Shown here piece by piece: positions 52,129 through 60,950 of a stretch of 64,000 bases of DNA (position 1 is its first letter; each line of letters opens with the position of its first letter). Under the pieces are notes generated by a model. The model was not told where the DNA came from. It saw nothing but the letters and a program-made list of their open reading frames with translations, and ran no database searches. Source of the stretch: Clostridia bacterium (GTDB lineage: Bacteria; Bacillota; Clostridia; Christensenellales; Borkfalkiaceae); NCBI GenBank assembly GCA_017396365.1, contig JAFQMD010000028.1, positions 34,252 through 98,251 of the forward strand, read 5' to 3'. Position numbers and translations under genes: made by a program.

Positions 52129-52965
52129 TTATTGTCCGAAATTAAACTGGTCCGCAATCCGCTTTCTCATCTCGCCTTCAAGGTCTTGCACATCCGCACC
52201 TGCTATATAGTCTAAATCGTGGTCATCAAGATAAAGGTAGTACAGCGTGGAGTTTTCTCTATCAATACCAATCAAGTATATTCGTTTAGGGAAATCATCT
52301 TCTTCCCCCGCAGTTACAACCTTGAAAAAGATTTCTTCGTAATGAAATTCAGGTGCGGCAATAATGTACTCTCCATCGTTTCCAATAACAGGATCTGTTA
52401 AAAACTGATGCGAGTCTATGTAAGACTTATAGTCTGCCTCGCATAGTTCAATGCTATCGTATTTTACGATTGCTGTGATAGACTGATAAAAGAAAAACCC
52501 GGAATCAACCTTACCGACAAATCGAACATTCTGTTTATCAAATTCGTTGTACTTTGGGAAATAGTTAAAATCGATTTCCATATCATCTGCACATTGATTA
52601 AAGTCAGTCTCACATTCAATCGTATAATAATTCGTAATTTTAGGAATCTCAAAGATTCCTAAAACAAGAGTATACGGATTGAATAGTGATATGATAACGA
52701 TTATATTTACCAATGCAGAAAGCCATTTGCGTGTAATGCGTATATTGAACAAAAGCATTAAAATAAAAACGACAATACAAACGCAAATAATAAGAATCTC
52801 ACGGTATGGAGTATAACTCCTGTAAAGATACGGTATCTCTTTTTTCAGTGCAAATCCATTGATCATTGTAATGATTGCGATAATTGAAAACATCGCTAAT
52901 GAAAGTCCAATCAATACGACTGCCACGGTTTTGACGTTAGAAAGCTTAGATTCTTTTCTATTCAA
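52129..52965 (-). CDS. Membrane protein of unknown function, foreign-looking
   Basis: 278 residues: three or four N-terminal hydrophobic segments (about 13-115; VKTVAVVLIGLSLAMFSIIAII, ILIICVCIVVFILMLLF, ALVNIIVIISLF), then about 150 soluble residues. No family recognised. TTG start at 52965 behind AAAGGAG. Its codons before G favour GAT and AAT (GAT-GTG, GAT-GAC, GAT-GAT, GAT-GGA, AAT-GGA), the reverse of the counted core genes, and it lies between the 100-bp direct repeats. Recent transfer is likely. Confidence 0.7.
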   Translation of the reverse strand: MNRKESKLSNVKTVAVVLIGLSLAMFSIIAIITMINGFALKKEIPYLYRSYTPYREILIICVCIVVFILMLLFNIRITRKWLSALVNIIVIISLFNPYTLVLGIFEIPKITNYYTIECETDFNQCADDMEIDFNYFPKYNEFDKQNVRFVGKVDSGFFFYQSITAIVKYDSIELCEADYKSYIDSHQFLTDPVIGNDGEYIIAAPEFHYEEIFFKVVTAGEEDDFPKRIYLIGIDRENSTLYYLYLDDHDLDYIAGADVQDLEGEMRKRIADQFNFGQ

Positions 52966-53043
52966 AATTATTCTCCTTTGCGTTTTTATAATTTTAATTT
53001 TAGTTTGTTGCGACGGCGCAGTGAAAACTTGTTAGATAAGTTC

Positions 53044-53094
53044 TTATTTTTTAGCAAACTCTTTTGCTTTTTCTCTTAAAATACTTTCACTCAT
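53044..53094 (-). pseudogene. 16-codon leaderless micro-ORF, possible four-helix-bundle remnant
   Basis: Encodes MSESILREKAKEFAKK. The start is preceded by TATAATAAATTT, the same 15 bases (through ATG) as the pepE-like start, with TTTACT 17 bases upstream. The peptide resembles the first helix of four-helix-bundle (S23-type) proteins, so it may be a truncated remnant. It could also be a real micropeptide or chance. Confidence 0.35.
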
Positions 53095-53137
53095 AAATTT
53101 ATTATAGCATACTACAAGTTTTAAGTAAAGTGATATT

Positions 53138-53436
53138 GTTTGCATAGCAAACAGTTATATTTTTAGAGCAAGTCTAAAAGTTAGATTTTGACTTACAGTC
53201 AAAGTTATATTATATTTGCCGTAACTTACCCTATGGGTAAATATAACTTTGCGTAGCAAAATATAACTGCGAAAGCAATATAACTTGCTTGAAAAGGCAA
53301 ATATAACTAGTGCGTCAGTAATAATCTCTATTACTGACGCACTTACTCCTTGTACGCCTGTCTGGCAAACAACCGTTCCGTCGGTTGTTTGGTCGCAAAC
53401 TTCTGTTAAATATTTTAGTTGCGTTCAGTTTGCGAC
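53138..53436. repeat. Array of small hairpins separated by ATATAACT / AGTTATAT
   Basis: Nine or more hairpins in 300 bases. Arms: GTTTGC/GCAAAC (53138-53152); TTTTAGA/TCTAAAA (53161-53179); TTTGACT/AGTCAAA (53187-53203); TTACCC/GGGTAA (53226-53240); TTTGC/GCAAA (53248-53260); TGC-GAAA-GCA (53268-53277); TTGCTT-GAAA-AGGCAA (53285-53300); a 15-bp stem at 53309-53343; AAACAACCG/CGGTTGTTT (to about 53390); GTCGCAAACT/AGTTTGCGAC. AGTTATAT occurs twice on the left and ATATAACT four times on the right. No gene in 53095-53512. Confidence 0.85.
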
Positions 53437-53473
53437 TACCCAGCCGTTCAAGTCCCATCTTATAACCAAAGAA

Positions 53474-53513
53474 TAAAAAAAAGGCAAGGAATAGGAATTC
53501 CTTGCCTTTTTTT
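53474..53513 (-). terminator. Terminator copy beside the tRNA fragment
   Basis: Arms AAGGCAAGGAAT / ATTCCTTGCCTT with an AGGA loop, flanked by A and T runs. It has the same relation to the tRNA fragment as the terminator of the intact tRNA, but a different stem sequence. Confidence 0.75.
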
Positions 53514-53559
53514 GGTCGAGGTGACGGGACTTGAACCCACGGCATCTTGGTCCCGAACC
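53513..53559 (-). pseudogene. 3' fragment of tRNA-Pro (47 nt, including CCA)
   Basis: Matches the intact tRNA-Pro at 53764-53840 from the CCA end through the anticodon loop, with one mismatch (53544). Beyond 53559 the match ends abruptly. It cannot form an acceptor stem and is not a functional tRNA. Such 3' fragments mark integration sites or failed duplications. Confidence 0.9.
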
Positions 53560-53647
53560 TCGTCGAAGATTTGACTTTTCTATCGCCGTATTCAGATACG
53601 GCTCTTTTTTCATCAATCTTCTCCTCTTCCCAAAATTTCTTTTGTAA

Positions 53648-53747
53648 CCAAAAGTATTTTTGGGAGCCCTTTTCGCGATAGCGCGCTTGGCATTAGGACA
53701 CAAGCTCACGCTCACTTCACTACACCAAAAAAAATGACAAGGAAAAA
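53648..53747. repeat. 100-bp direct repeat, right copy
   Basis: Partner of 51840-51939 with four mismatches. In this copy the repeat is the natural downstream flank of the tRNA-Pro gene, including the left arm of its terminator. Confidence 0.9.
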
Positions 53748-53764
53748 CTCCTTGTCATTTTTTT
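53728..53764 (-). terminator. Terminator of tRNA-Pro
   Basis: Arms AAAAAAATGACAAGGA / TCCTTGTCATTTTTTT with a 5-base loop, directly after the CCA on the minus strand. Confidence 0.9.
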
Positions 53765-53840
53765 GGTCGAGGTGACGGGACTTGAACCCACGGCCTCTTG
53801 GTCCCGAACCAAGCGCGCTACCAAACTGCGCTACACCTCG
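53764..53840 (-). tRNA. tRNA-Pro, anticodon CGG
   Basis: 77 nt with encoded CCA. Acceptor CGAGGTG/CACCTCG with discriminator A, D-arm with GCGCAG, anticodon stem CTTGG/CCAAG with loop TTCGGGA (anticodon at 53804-53806, G37 as in proline tRNAs), and T-arm GTGGGTTCAAGTCCC. Reads CCG codons. Confidence 0.97.
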
Positions 53841-53852
53841 ACGACTTTTTGT

Positions 53853-53881
53853 ATTATACAACATTATCAAATTTTTTTCAA
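53853..53881 (-). promoter_or_regulatory. Promoter of tRNA-Pro
   Basis: Minus strand: TTGAAA (53876-53881), 17 bases, TATAAT (53853-53858), ending 12 bases before the mature 5' end. Confidence 0.75.
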
Positions 53882-53913
53882 CTGTTTAAAACTGCTTTTT
53901 ATAATTTTTATTC

Positions 53914-53944
53914 AAAACGGAGCAAGTCGCCCTTGCTCCGTTTT
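53914..53944 (-). terminator. Terminator of the transmembrane HTH gene
   Basis: Perfect 13-bp arms AAAACGGAGCAAG / CTTGCTCCGTTTT with a 5-base loop. Confidence 0.8.
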
Positions 53945-53957
53945 TTACTTGTTTTTA

Positions 53958-56492
53958 TCAATAATAAAAGGTGTACCAATACATGTCGTCAAAGGAAAAG
54001 TTTAATCCAGAGTCCCAAACGTGAACTCCACCGTCAAAAAATCTATACTCCGCCTTTCGTGGAAAATAAACGAAATTACCCGTACTCTTTTCATATACTC
54101 CATACGTTGTAAAGGTGTATTTTGCCGTATCCTTTACAATTTGCCACTTTGCGTCAATTTCAGATTCGTAGTATCTGTTTGGGTGGCGGTCAACAACTTT
54201 TAGATATTCAAAATTAGCACTCGAATTGCCTATGTTTACATAAGAAAAATATTTGCCCACAATATCGCCTTCGCCTTGTTCACGGTAATACCCTTCGCCA
54301 CATAACCATTTTTCCGGAATAAAATCGTTCTTTTCTTTTTTGAAAATACCCGTATCGTAATCGTAAGCGCCGATATATACGTCGCCGTCAATTATATTTT
54401 CTACAACTAATATATTGTTAGCGCTGTCGAAATAAACAAAGTTCCAGTCGTATTCGCCGTCAAAAACAAGTCCGTTATGGTAACTTTCATACTTAATAAC
54501 ACCGTTTACGGCGCAAACTGGTATTTGAGTATATGAATAGTTAGTCGCCATACGCGAACACTCTCCCGTTGTCAAATTTAACGAATAAACAGCGTTGTCG
54601 TCAGAAAAATCACAATAATAGTTTTCAAACACTGAATAATAGATATAATTCCAGTCATAACCGAGCATTTTTTCAATACACCAACTCGACGGATAAGAAA
54701 GCGTGTATTCACTAATTAAGTTGTGATTTTTATCATATTTTCGCACTTTAGAGCCGTTTAGCGTATAAACAACGCCAGTCTCTTTATCAACTAAGGCTTC
54801 GGAACAAAATTCATATTGCTCTACCTTAGTTGTTTTTACGTCAGAAATAACGTTCGTTCCGTCAATTAGCGCGCCGTAAGAAGAAAAATCGGGTAAAATC
54901 ACGTTTGCGTCTTGGCTAATTTGCAACTTATAGATAGTTTCTTCATCTATAATTTCAATTTTTTCAAGCGTATCACCGTTTGAACTGAATATAACCTTAA
55001 CTATTCCGTAATTATATAAGTAAAATCCTATCTTATTTTCAAAATAATCAATGCCGTTTTCATTTAAATAAACTACGAAATCAGTATTTACACCATTTTG
55101 TTCCTTAAACGAAATTTCAACGTAATCTTCTAAAATAGTAAAATCTAAATTAAACAAAGACTTATATCTCGATGAACTTGTCGCTAGCGCGTAATACTGC
55201 TCGTAACTTAACTTTTTATAATATGGGAAACTGCCTTCGTAATTTGAAGAATAGTCGTAAATTTTACCGTCGAAATAATATATCGGTTCTTTTGCGCTTG
55301 CTTTTATCTTTGCCTTTTTCGTTGAACTATCTTCTGTTTCAATTCTAATAACTTCGTAATCGTTGGATAACAAAACTTTCGAATAGGTCTTTAATGTTTT
55401 GGTTTTTGTCAAAACGCTATCAATTTCTGAGCAAACGCTTTCACTTTGTCTATAATTAGAAAAGTCAGGAAAAACAAACGTAGAATTACTTTTTAGTTGT
55501 CTTGACGCTATAAAATCATACTCGTTTCCTTTGTAGGTAAAAGTCAAACTTATTCTTTCGCTAATTCCGCTATTTGATAATGTAAATACACATTCGCAAT
55601 CGTTTAAAAACGCGCCGTCAAGTTCTTCGAAAAACTCTTCTAACTCTTTATTTGCATATTCTTGCGTAAAGCCGAAAACGTACTTCGTGGTATATCCTTT
55701 TTTGTATGCCTTAATCTCCGTTATATTTTCTTTTAAATACTTTTCTTCAATATCTTCTATATACTTGGATAGGTCTATTGCGCTCGCGCTAAGGCGAATT
55801 TTTTCATCCATTTTAGTTGTGTAAACGTAGTTAAAATCGGTATATGCGTTTACGTTTTCGTAAGGACAGTCAACGTAATATTTTACAATCTCTCCGTCCT
55901 TTTTATCAACTACGACCTTATACGACGTGGACGTTTTAGTTTCTTCTCCAAGTTTAAGCGTACCCACGACGTCGTATTCGCTAATGCCGTCGCCTAAAGT
56001 AATTGAAGAATTGATTTTGCTTAAAAACTCAGTTTGAGAACCAGATATTTCTTCACCTAAATCTAAAGAATTATCGCTTTCGCTACTTGAAGATGACGAA
56101 CTTTCGCTACTAGGCTTACCTTTTGCACAGCCTTTAATTACTATCGCCACGCCTACGATAGCAAAAACCAAACAAACGCTCGCTATAACCATAAAGAAAA
56201 CTTTTAAATTAAAACCTTTTCCCGATTTTTTGTCAGGTTGTCTTTCGCTATTTTCTTCTTTCTTTGAAAAAACTTCGTCCTCAGGCTCTCCGTTTGCCAA
56301 ACGCAAAAAATCGTCCATAGTTAAGTCGAACAATTTGCACAAAGTTTGCAACGTGGTTATATCGGGCTGATTTACTCCGTTTTCCCACTTGCTTACCGCG
56401 TGATTAGAAACGCCAACTTTTTCGGCAAGTTCTGATTGCGTAAGCGAAAATCTCTTTCTTAAAATTTTTATGGCTAAACCGTAGTCGCTCAT
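53958..56492 (-). CDS. Transmembrane XRE-type HTH protein with large extracytoplasmic domain
   Basis: 844 residues. 1-65: Cro/CI-type HTH (FSLTQSELAEKVGVSNHAVSKWENGVNQPDITTLQTLC). 66-95: charged linker. 97-119: one membrane helix. 127-140: poly-Ser. 150-844: extracytoplasmic, beta-rich, Tyr/Asp/Ser-rich domain, possibly with a propeller-like C-terminal half (VYTLNG, VYSLNLTTGE, IGAYDYDTG). Topology fits a one-component sensor that carries an outside signal directly to DNA. A RodZ-like scaffold role is the alternative. No other gene is in its unit. Confidence 0.8.
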   Translation of the reverse strand: MSDYGLAIKILRKRFSLTQSELAEKVGVSNHAVSKWENGVNQPDITTLQTLCKLFDLTMDDFLRLANGEPEDEVFSKKEENSERQPDKKSGKGFNLKVFFMVIASVCLVFAIVGVAIVIKGCAKGKPSSESSSSSSSESDNSLDLGEEISGSQTEFLSKINSSITLGDGISEYDVVGTLKLGEETKTSTSYKVVVDKKDGEIVKYYVDCPYENVNAYTDFNYVYTTKMDEKIRLSASAIDLSKYIEDIEEKYLKENITEIKAYKKGYTTKYVFGFTQEYANKELEEFFEELDGAFLNDCECVFTLSNSGISERISLTFTYKGNEYDFIASRQLKSNSTFVFPDFSNYRQSESVCSEIDSVLTKTKTLKTYSKVLLSNDYEVIRIETEDSSTKKAKIKASAKEPIYYFDGKIYDYSSNYEGSFPYYKKLSYEQYYALATSSSRYKSLFNLDFTILEDYVEISFKEQNGVNTDFVVYLNENGIDYFENKIGFYLYNYGIVKVIFSSNGDTLEKIEIIDEETIYKLQISQDANVILPDFSSYGALIDGTNVISDVKTTKVEQYEFCSEALVDKETGVVYTLNGSKVRKYDKNHNLISEYTLSYPSSWCIEKMLGYDWNYIYYSVFENYYCDFSDDNAVYSLNLTTGECSRMATNYSYTQIPVCAVNGVIKYESYHNGLVFDGEYDWNFVYFDSANNILVVENIIDGDVYIGAYDYDTGIFKKEKNDFIPEKWLCGEGYYREQGEGDIVGKYFSYVNIGNSSANFEYLKVVDRHPNRYYESEIDAKWQIVKDTAKYTFTTYGVYEKSTGNFVYFPRKAEYRFFDGGVHVWDSGLNFSFDDMYWYTFYY

Positions 56493-56519
56493 CTTAACAC
56501 TCCTAAATCTTTTGCCAAA

Positions 56520-56548
56520 ATTATAGCAAATTCATCTCTCTTTAGCAA
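56520..56548 (-). promoter_or_regulatory. Promoter of the transmembrane HTH gene, with upstream AAGTCG repeats
   Basis: Minus strand: TTGCTA (56543-56548), 17 bases, TATAAT (56520-56525). Upstream of it AAGTCG occurs three times (56583, 56604, 56616 on the plus strand), a possible operator set. Confidence 0.55.
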
Positions 56549-56634
56549 TTTATTAAGACTTTTTTTGATTAGACGATTTGGAAAGTCGTTTAGATTTAAT
56601 AAAAAGTCGGTCTATAAGTCGATTAATAGCAAAA

Positions 56635-57330
56635 TTAAAAGTTTATTTTAAACTTTTCGCCATTATTTTTCATGTACGTTTTGACAAGTTCCCATCCTTG
56701 CATATAATTTGAAAGCATCGCCTTAAATTCTGCGCCGTGATTTGCATGGCGCAAATGGCAAAGTTCGTGCAAAACGACGTAATCAAGGCAAATAAGTGGT
56801 AAATTTACAAGGTAAATAGAAAGATTTATATTAGCGGTTTTTACGTTGCAACTTCCCCACCTACTCGTAGTTTTGTGTATGCGAATTTGATTGTATTTTA
56901 AACCCGTAAGTTTTGACCATTTATCAAAATAAAACTTAGACTTTTCTAATAAAATGCTCTTTAAAGCATTTTCAAAATCGGATATTACAGTTTGTTTTTT
57001 TAAATTTTTGACGAATAAAATAAATTCGCCGTCGTAAAGGTAAAATTGCTTTTTAGTTGAAATTTCAACCCTTAACTTTACCCTTTCGCCAAAAAGATAA
57101 AACTCTTCTCCACTTTCATAACTAAACGAAGGCTTATTTGGTCTTTTGTTTTTTAAATGTTTTTTAACCCAGTCGATTTTACTTTTAAATAACGTTACGT
57201 ATTTACTTTCAGGCATTAAAAAAGGAACGGTCATTATGACGCTACCGAAAGAACTTACTTTAATTCTTAAATTTTTTACTTTTTTCTTGTAAATTTCGAC
57301 TTCAATGCCGTTTATAACTTTCTTTTCCAT
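56635..57330 (-). CDS. YgjP-family zinc metalloprotease
   Basis: 231 residues. Zinc motif HELCHLRHANHGAEF (HExxH plus downstream His), preceded by RWGSCNVKTANINLSIYLVNLP, the YgjP/DUF45 signature. Presumably cytosolic; the natural substrate is not known. The start at 57330 (MEKKVING) is used because a longer frame would run into the terminator hairpin. No ribosome site is visible, and a promoter-like pair TTGCCA (57358-57363), N17, TACAAA (57335-57340) overlaps that hairpin. Confidence 0.88.
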   Translation of the reverse strand: MEKKVINGIEVEIYKKKVKNLRIKVSSFGSVIMTVPFLMPESKYVTLFKSKIDWVKKHLKNKRPNKPSFSYESGEEFYLFGERVKLRVEISTKKQFYLYDGEFILFVKNLKKQTVISDFENALKSILLEKSKFYFDKWSKLTGLKYNQIRIHKTTSRWGSCNVKTANINLSIYLVNLPLICLDYVVLHELCHLRHANHGAEFKAMLSNYMQGWELVKTYMKNNGEKFKINF

Positions 57331-57342
57331 AAAATTTGTAAA

Positions 57343-57370
57343 ACTGCCGTTGCAACTTGGCAACGGCAGT
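57343..57370 (-). terminator. Terminator of rny
   Basis: Perfect 11-bp arms ACTGCCGTTGC / GCAACGGCAGT with a 6-base loop, followed on the minus strand by TTTTACAAATTTT. Confidence 0.85.
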
Positions 57371-57377
57371 AATTTAA

Positions 57378-58988
57378 TTATTTAGCGTATTCTACGCAAC
57401 GCCATTCTCTGATAACGTTGACCTTAATTTGTCCCGGATACTCGAGTTCGCTCTCAATCTTCTTAGCGATATCTTTTGCAAGGAACTTTGCTTGACTATC
57501 GTAAATTTGTTCTGGTTTAACAACGACTCTGACTTCTCTACCCGCTTGAATTGCGTACGCTTTTTCAACGCCTGCAAATCCTGCTGAAATGTTTTCAAGT
57601 TGTTCTAAACGCTTGATATAGTTGGTGTTAGTTTCGCGTCTTGCGCCAGGTCTTGCGCCCGAAATAGCGTCAGCCGCTTGAACTAATACCGCCTCAATAC
57701 ACTTAGGCTCTACGTCGCCGTGGTGCGCTTGAATACAGTTTACTACGTTTTTGCTTTCTTTATACTTCTTAGCAAGGTCAACGCCGATTTGAATGTGAGT
57801 TCCCTCAACTTCAAAGTCAACTGCCTTACCTATATCATGTAAAAGTCCTCCGCGCTTTGCAAGGTTTACGTCAACGCCGAGTTCGGCAGCCATAAGACCT
57901 GCTAAATGGGCAACTTCTAAAGAGTGCTGAAGTACGTTTTGACCGTAACTCGTTCTAAACTTAAGCCTACCTAAAAGTTTAATAAGTTCGGGGTGAATAC
58001 CGAAAAGCCCTGCCTCAAACATTGCGGACTCGCCGGCTTCTTTTATTTGAACGTCGAGTTCCTTTTTAACTTTCTCGACGGTCTCTTCAATTCTTGCTGG
58101 ATGTATTCTACCGTCTGCGATAAGTTTTTCAAGCGATAACCTTGCAACTTCTCGCCTTACGGGGTCAAAACCGGAAAGAATAACGACTTCCGGAGTGTCG
58201 TCGATAATAAGTTCGATACCCGTTGCGTTTTCAAGGGTACGAATATTTCTTCCTTCTCTACCAATAATACGCGCTTTCATATCGTCGTTTGGAAGAGGAA
58301 CGACCGATACGGTAATTTCTGAAGCGTGGTCGGTACAACATTTTTGAATTGCAAGACTTATAATGTCTTTTGCCTTTTTAGTCGCCTCGTCTTTCGCCTC
58401 TTGTTCAAGATTTCTAACTTGAATTGCTACGTCGCGACGAGTTTCGTCAATAATTGAATCAGTAAGTTGTTTCTTTGCTTCTTCTTTGGTAAGCCCTGAA
58501 ATTTCTTCGAGTTTTGCAATAACGCTTTCATACTCTTTGTCAATCTTTTCTTGTTTTGCGTTGAGTGACGAAATCTTCTTATCAAGGTCTTTTTTAAGTT
58601 GTTCAAGTTCTTCGGCTTTTTTAAGGTTGTTGCTTTCTTTTTTAGTTAAAAGTTCGTCCCTTTGGTCAAGCCTTTGTTCAATTTTTTGTAATTCGCTACG
58701 TTTTTCTCTGGTTTCCCTTTCAAAATCGTGGCGGAGTTTAATTTCCTGCTCTTTAGCCTCAAGCGCCGCTTCTTTTTTTATTGCTTTACACTCTTGTTCG
58801 GCATCCTCTTTCATTTTGGCAATAATTTCTTGTACGGAACCGATTTTTGCATTTCTTATCTTGTTGCAAAGGAAATATCCGAATACAATACCTAAAACGA
58901 TACCAACGACTGCGCATGCAACTGCAATTATAATTGCAAGCGGATCAAACGTTGATGCTAAAAGCAGGGAGTTGACGTGTGCGTACAT
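57378..58988 (-). CDS. rny: Ribonuclease Y
   Basis: 536 residues: N-terminal membrane anchor ([23 protein letters not shown]), long coiled coil (about 45-220), KH domain ([24 protein letters not shown]) and HD domain ([23 protein letters not shown]). Starts mRNA decay at the membrane. GGGAGG lies ahead of the ATG. Confidence 0.97.
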   Translation of the reverse strand: MYAHVNSLLLASTFDPLAIIIAVACAVVGIVLGIVFGYFLCNKIRNAKIGSVQEIIAKMKEDAEQECKAIKKEAALEAKEQEIKLRHDFERETREKRSELQKIEQRLDQRDELLTKKESNNLKKAEELEQLKKDLDKKISSLNAKQEKIDKEYESVIAKLEEISGLTKEEAKKQLTDSIIDETRRDVAIQVRNLEQEAKDEATKKAKDIISLAIQKCCTDHASEITVSVVPLPNDDMKARIIGREGRNIRTLENATGIELIIDDTPEVVILSGFDPVRREVARLSLEKLIADGRIHPARIEETVEKVKKELDVQIKEAGESAMFEAGLFGIHPELIKLLGRLKFRTSYGQNVLQHSLEVAHLAGLMAAELGVDVNLAKRGGLLHDIGKAVDFEVEGTHIQIGVDLAKKYKESKNVVNCIQAHHGDVEPKCIEAVLVQAADAISGARPGARRETNTNYIKRLEQLENISAGFAGVEKAYAIQAGREVRVVVKPEQIYDSQAKFLAKDIAKKIESELEYPGQIKVNVIREWRCVEYAK

Positions 58989-59113
58989 TTCGCATCCTCC
59001 CGTAAATTTAATAATTGTAAAATCTATAAAAAGAATTTCTTCTAAAATAGCCTAATACACTATATATTTTAACTTATATTAAATATAAAGTCAATACAAT
59101 TTGTAAAAAAATA

Positions 59114-59150
59114 AGGGCTTACCGAAAATTTTTTCGGCAAGCCACCCTTT
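59114..59150 (-). terminator. Terminator of dxs
   Basis: Arms AAGGGCTTACCGAAAA / TTTTCGGCAAGCCACCCTT with one mismatch and a bulge, followed on the minus strand by ATTTTTTT. Confidence 0.75.
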
Positions 59151-60942
59151 AAAGTTTTAATAATTTTACTATCTCGCTCTTTGTTAGCCCAACGCTTTCA
59201 AGTTGATCTAAAACGCTTGCGTGCGATACGAATTTATCGCCAAACCCTTTTATCGTTAAATTGCAAACGATTTTATTTTCGCTTAAAGTTTCCGCAATGA
59301 AACTACCAAAGCCACCCGACTTTACGTTTTCTTCTAAAACAATGACGTTTTTACCCGAAAAACTGTCGATAATCGACTTATACAGGGGTTTTATACATCT
59401 CGCATTTAGAACTTGCACCTTGCCGCCATACTCTTTTTGCACCTCGAAAGCAAGCCTTAACATCCTTGGTCCAACTGCTAAAATAACGTTTTCACCCTCA
59501 CCAAACGTTTCCCATAAAGACTCGTTTATATCCGTGTGAGTTTCAAACTCCGCGTTTGTTCCATTTGGATATCTTATAGCGCAAGGAGTTCCGAGTTTTA
59601 AACAATAATTAAATACGTTTTCAAGTTCAATCGTATCCTTAGGCGCAAAAACGCTCATATTTGGCATGTTTCTAAGATACGATAAGTCAAATAGTCCTTG
59701 ATGAGTTGCGCCGTCCGCCCCTACTGCGCCCGCTCTATCAATCATAAATATAACGGGTAGATTTTGCAAACAAACGTCTTGCATAATTTGGTCGTACGCT
59801 CTTTGTAAAAACGTAGAATAAATGCAAACAATCGGCTTTAATCCACCTATAGCCTGTCCTGCGGCAAAAGTAACGGCGTGTTCCTCGGCAATTCCAACGT
59901 CATAAAATCTACTTGGATTTTTATCGGCAAAATCAACGAGCCCCGTTCCGTCTTTCATACCAGCGCAAATTGCAGTTATAGGTTCGCCTTTATCAACCGC
60001 ATTTTGCAATACACCGCTTATTGCCGAAGAAAAGGTGCTTACGCCACTTTTTAAATTACTGCCAACGCCGTGATAATATGATGGGTTTTGCTCGGCGTCT
60101 GCTACACCTTTTCCCTTTACGGTTTTTAAATGCAATAAAACGGTTTCGCAAGAGTCTTTAACGTTAGTTAAAATTTTAATTAAACCCTTTATATTATGCC
60201 CGTCGTAAACGCCTAAATATTTAAAACCCAACGATTCAGCGGCAGTTTTGTGGTTTAAACTTACTTTGATGAAATCTTTTATTTTCTTTAACGCACGACC
60301 AATAAAATTCCAGCCAACCGCTTTTTGAGCAATTCTTTTAAGTCTTCGATAGGACTTTTTAGTCGTATAAGTTGAAATTAACCTATATAAACCGTTGTTG
60401 TTCTTTGAAATCGACATGCCGTTATCATTTAAAATGATAAGCATTTTCTTTGGCTTATTATCACTTGATATAAGAGCCTCTAAATTTTCGCCGTTAAAAA
60501 ACGACGCGTCGCCAACGAAATCTATTACCGAATAATCTTGACCTAAGGTATCCCTTGCAGCGCAATAGCCCAAACTTGCCGAAATTGAATTGCCTGCGTG
60601 TCCAACGCAAAAAGCGTCGTATTCGCTTTCAAAAACGTTTGGAAAACCACTCAGTCCGTCCTTTTTTCTTATAGTCGTAAAAGTGTCGTTTCTTCCGCTT
60701 AAAATCTTATGAGCGTAGCTTTGATGCCCGACGTCGAAAATGAGTTTATCTTTAGGAAAATCAAAGACGTAATGTAAGGCAATAATCGCCTCGACAGCGC
60801 CGAGATTAGACGACAAATGACCGCCGTTTGTTTCAACGACGGATATTATCCTTTGCCTTATTTCTTCTGCAAGAATAGGAAGTTGTTCAATCTTTAATTT
60901 TTTGACGTCAGCAGACGTTTTTACGGTGTCTAATAACCCCAT
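59149..60942 (-). CDS. dxs: 1-deoxy-D-xylulose-5-phosphate synthase
   Basis: 597 residues. ThDP motif GDASFFNGENLEALISSDNKPKKMLIILNDN, GGHLSSNLGAVE, and the second-domain block EEHAVTFAAGQAI, DRAGAVGADGATHQG. First enzyme of the MEP pathway. Somewhat shorter than the usual ~620-635. In Bacillus it sits beside ispA and tlyA; here it has moved next to pepT. Confidence 0.96.
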   Translation of the reverse strand: MGLLDTVKTSADVKKLKIEQLPILAEEIRQRIISVVETNGGHLSSNLGAVEAIIALHYVFDFPKDKLIFDVGHQSYAHKILSGRNDTFTTIRKKDGLSGFPNVFESEYDAFCVGHAGNSISASLGYCAARDTLGQDYSVIDFVGDASFFNGENLEALISSDNKPKKMLIILNDNGMSISKNNNGLYRLISTYTTKKSYRRLKRIAQKAVGWNFIGRALKKIKDFIKVSLNHKTAAESLGFKYLGVYDGHNIKGLIKILTNVKDSCETVLLHLKTVKGKGVADAEQNPSYYHGVGSNLKSGVSTFSSAISGVLQNAVDKGEPITAICAGMKDGTGLVDFADKNPSRFYDVGIAEEHAVTFAAGQAIGGLKPIVCIYSTFLQRAYDQIMQDVCLQNLPVIFMIDRAGAVGADGATHQGLFDLSYLRNMPNMSVFAPKDTIELENVFNYCLKLGTPCAIRYPNGTNAEFETHTDINESLWETFGEGENVILAVGPRMLRLAFEVQKEYGGKVQVLNARCIKPLYKSIIDSFSGKNVIVLEENVKSGGFGSFIAETLSENKIVCNLTIKGFGDKFVSHASVLDQLESVGLTKSEIVKLLKL

Positions 60943-60950
60943 AACTCCCC

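Noticed and set aside
52219..52401. Small frame opposite the 278-residue membrane protein
   Set aside because: Antisense shadow with no ribosome site.
53138..53436. CRISPR array
   Set aside because: The recurring unit is only eight bases, spacing is uneven, and the intervening sequences are palindromes rather than unrelated spacers. No cas genes are present.
53425..53715. Short frame sharing NAKRAIAKR with a frame at 51821-52027
   Set aside because: Both read through the two copies of the 100-bp direct repeat and the tRNA fragment. The similarity is that of the DNA repeat, with no ribosome site or family match.
57331..57363. Longer N-terminus for the YgjP-family protein
   Set aside because: The extension is encoded by the rny terminator hairpin; the methionine at 57330 gives the family-like N-terminus.
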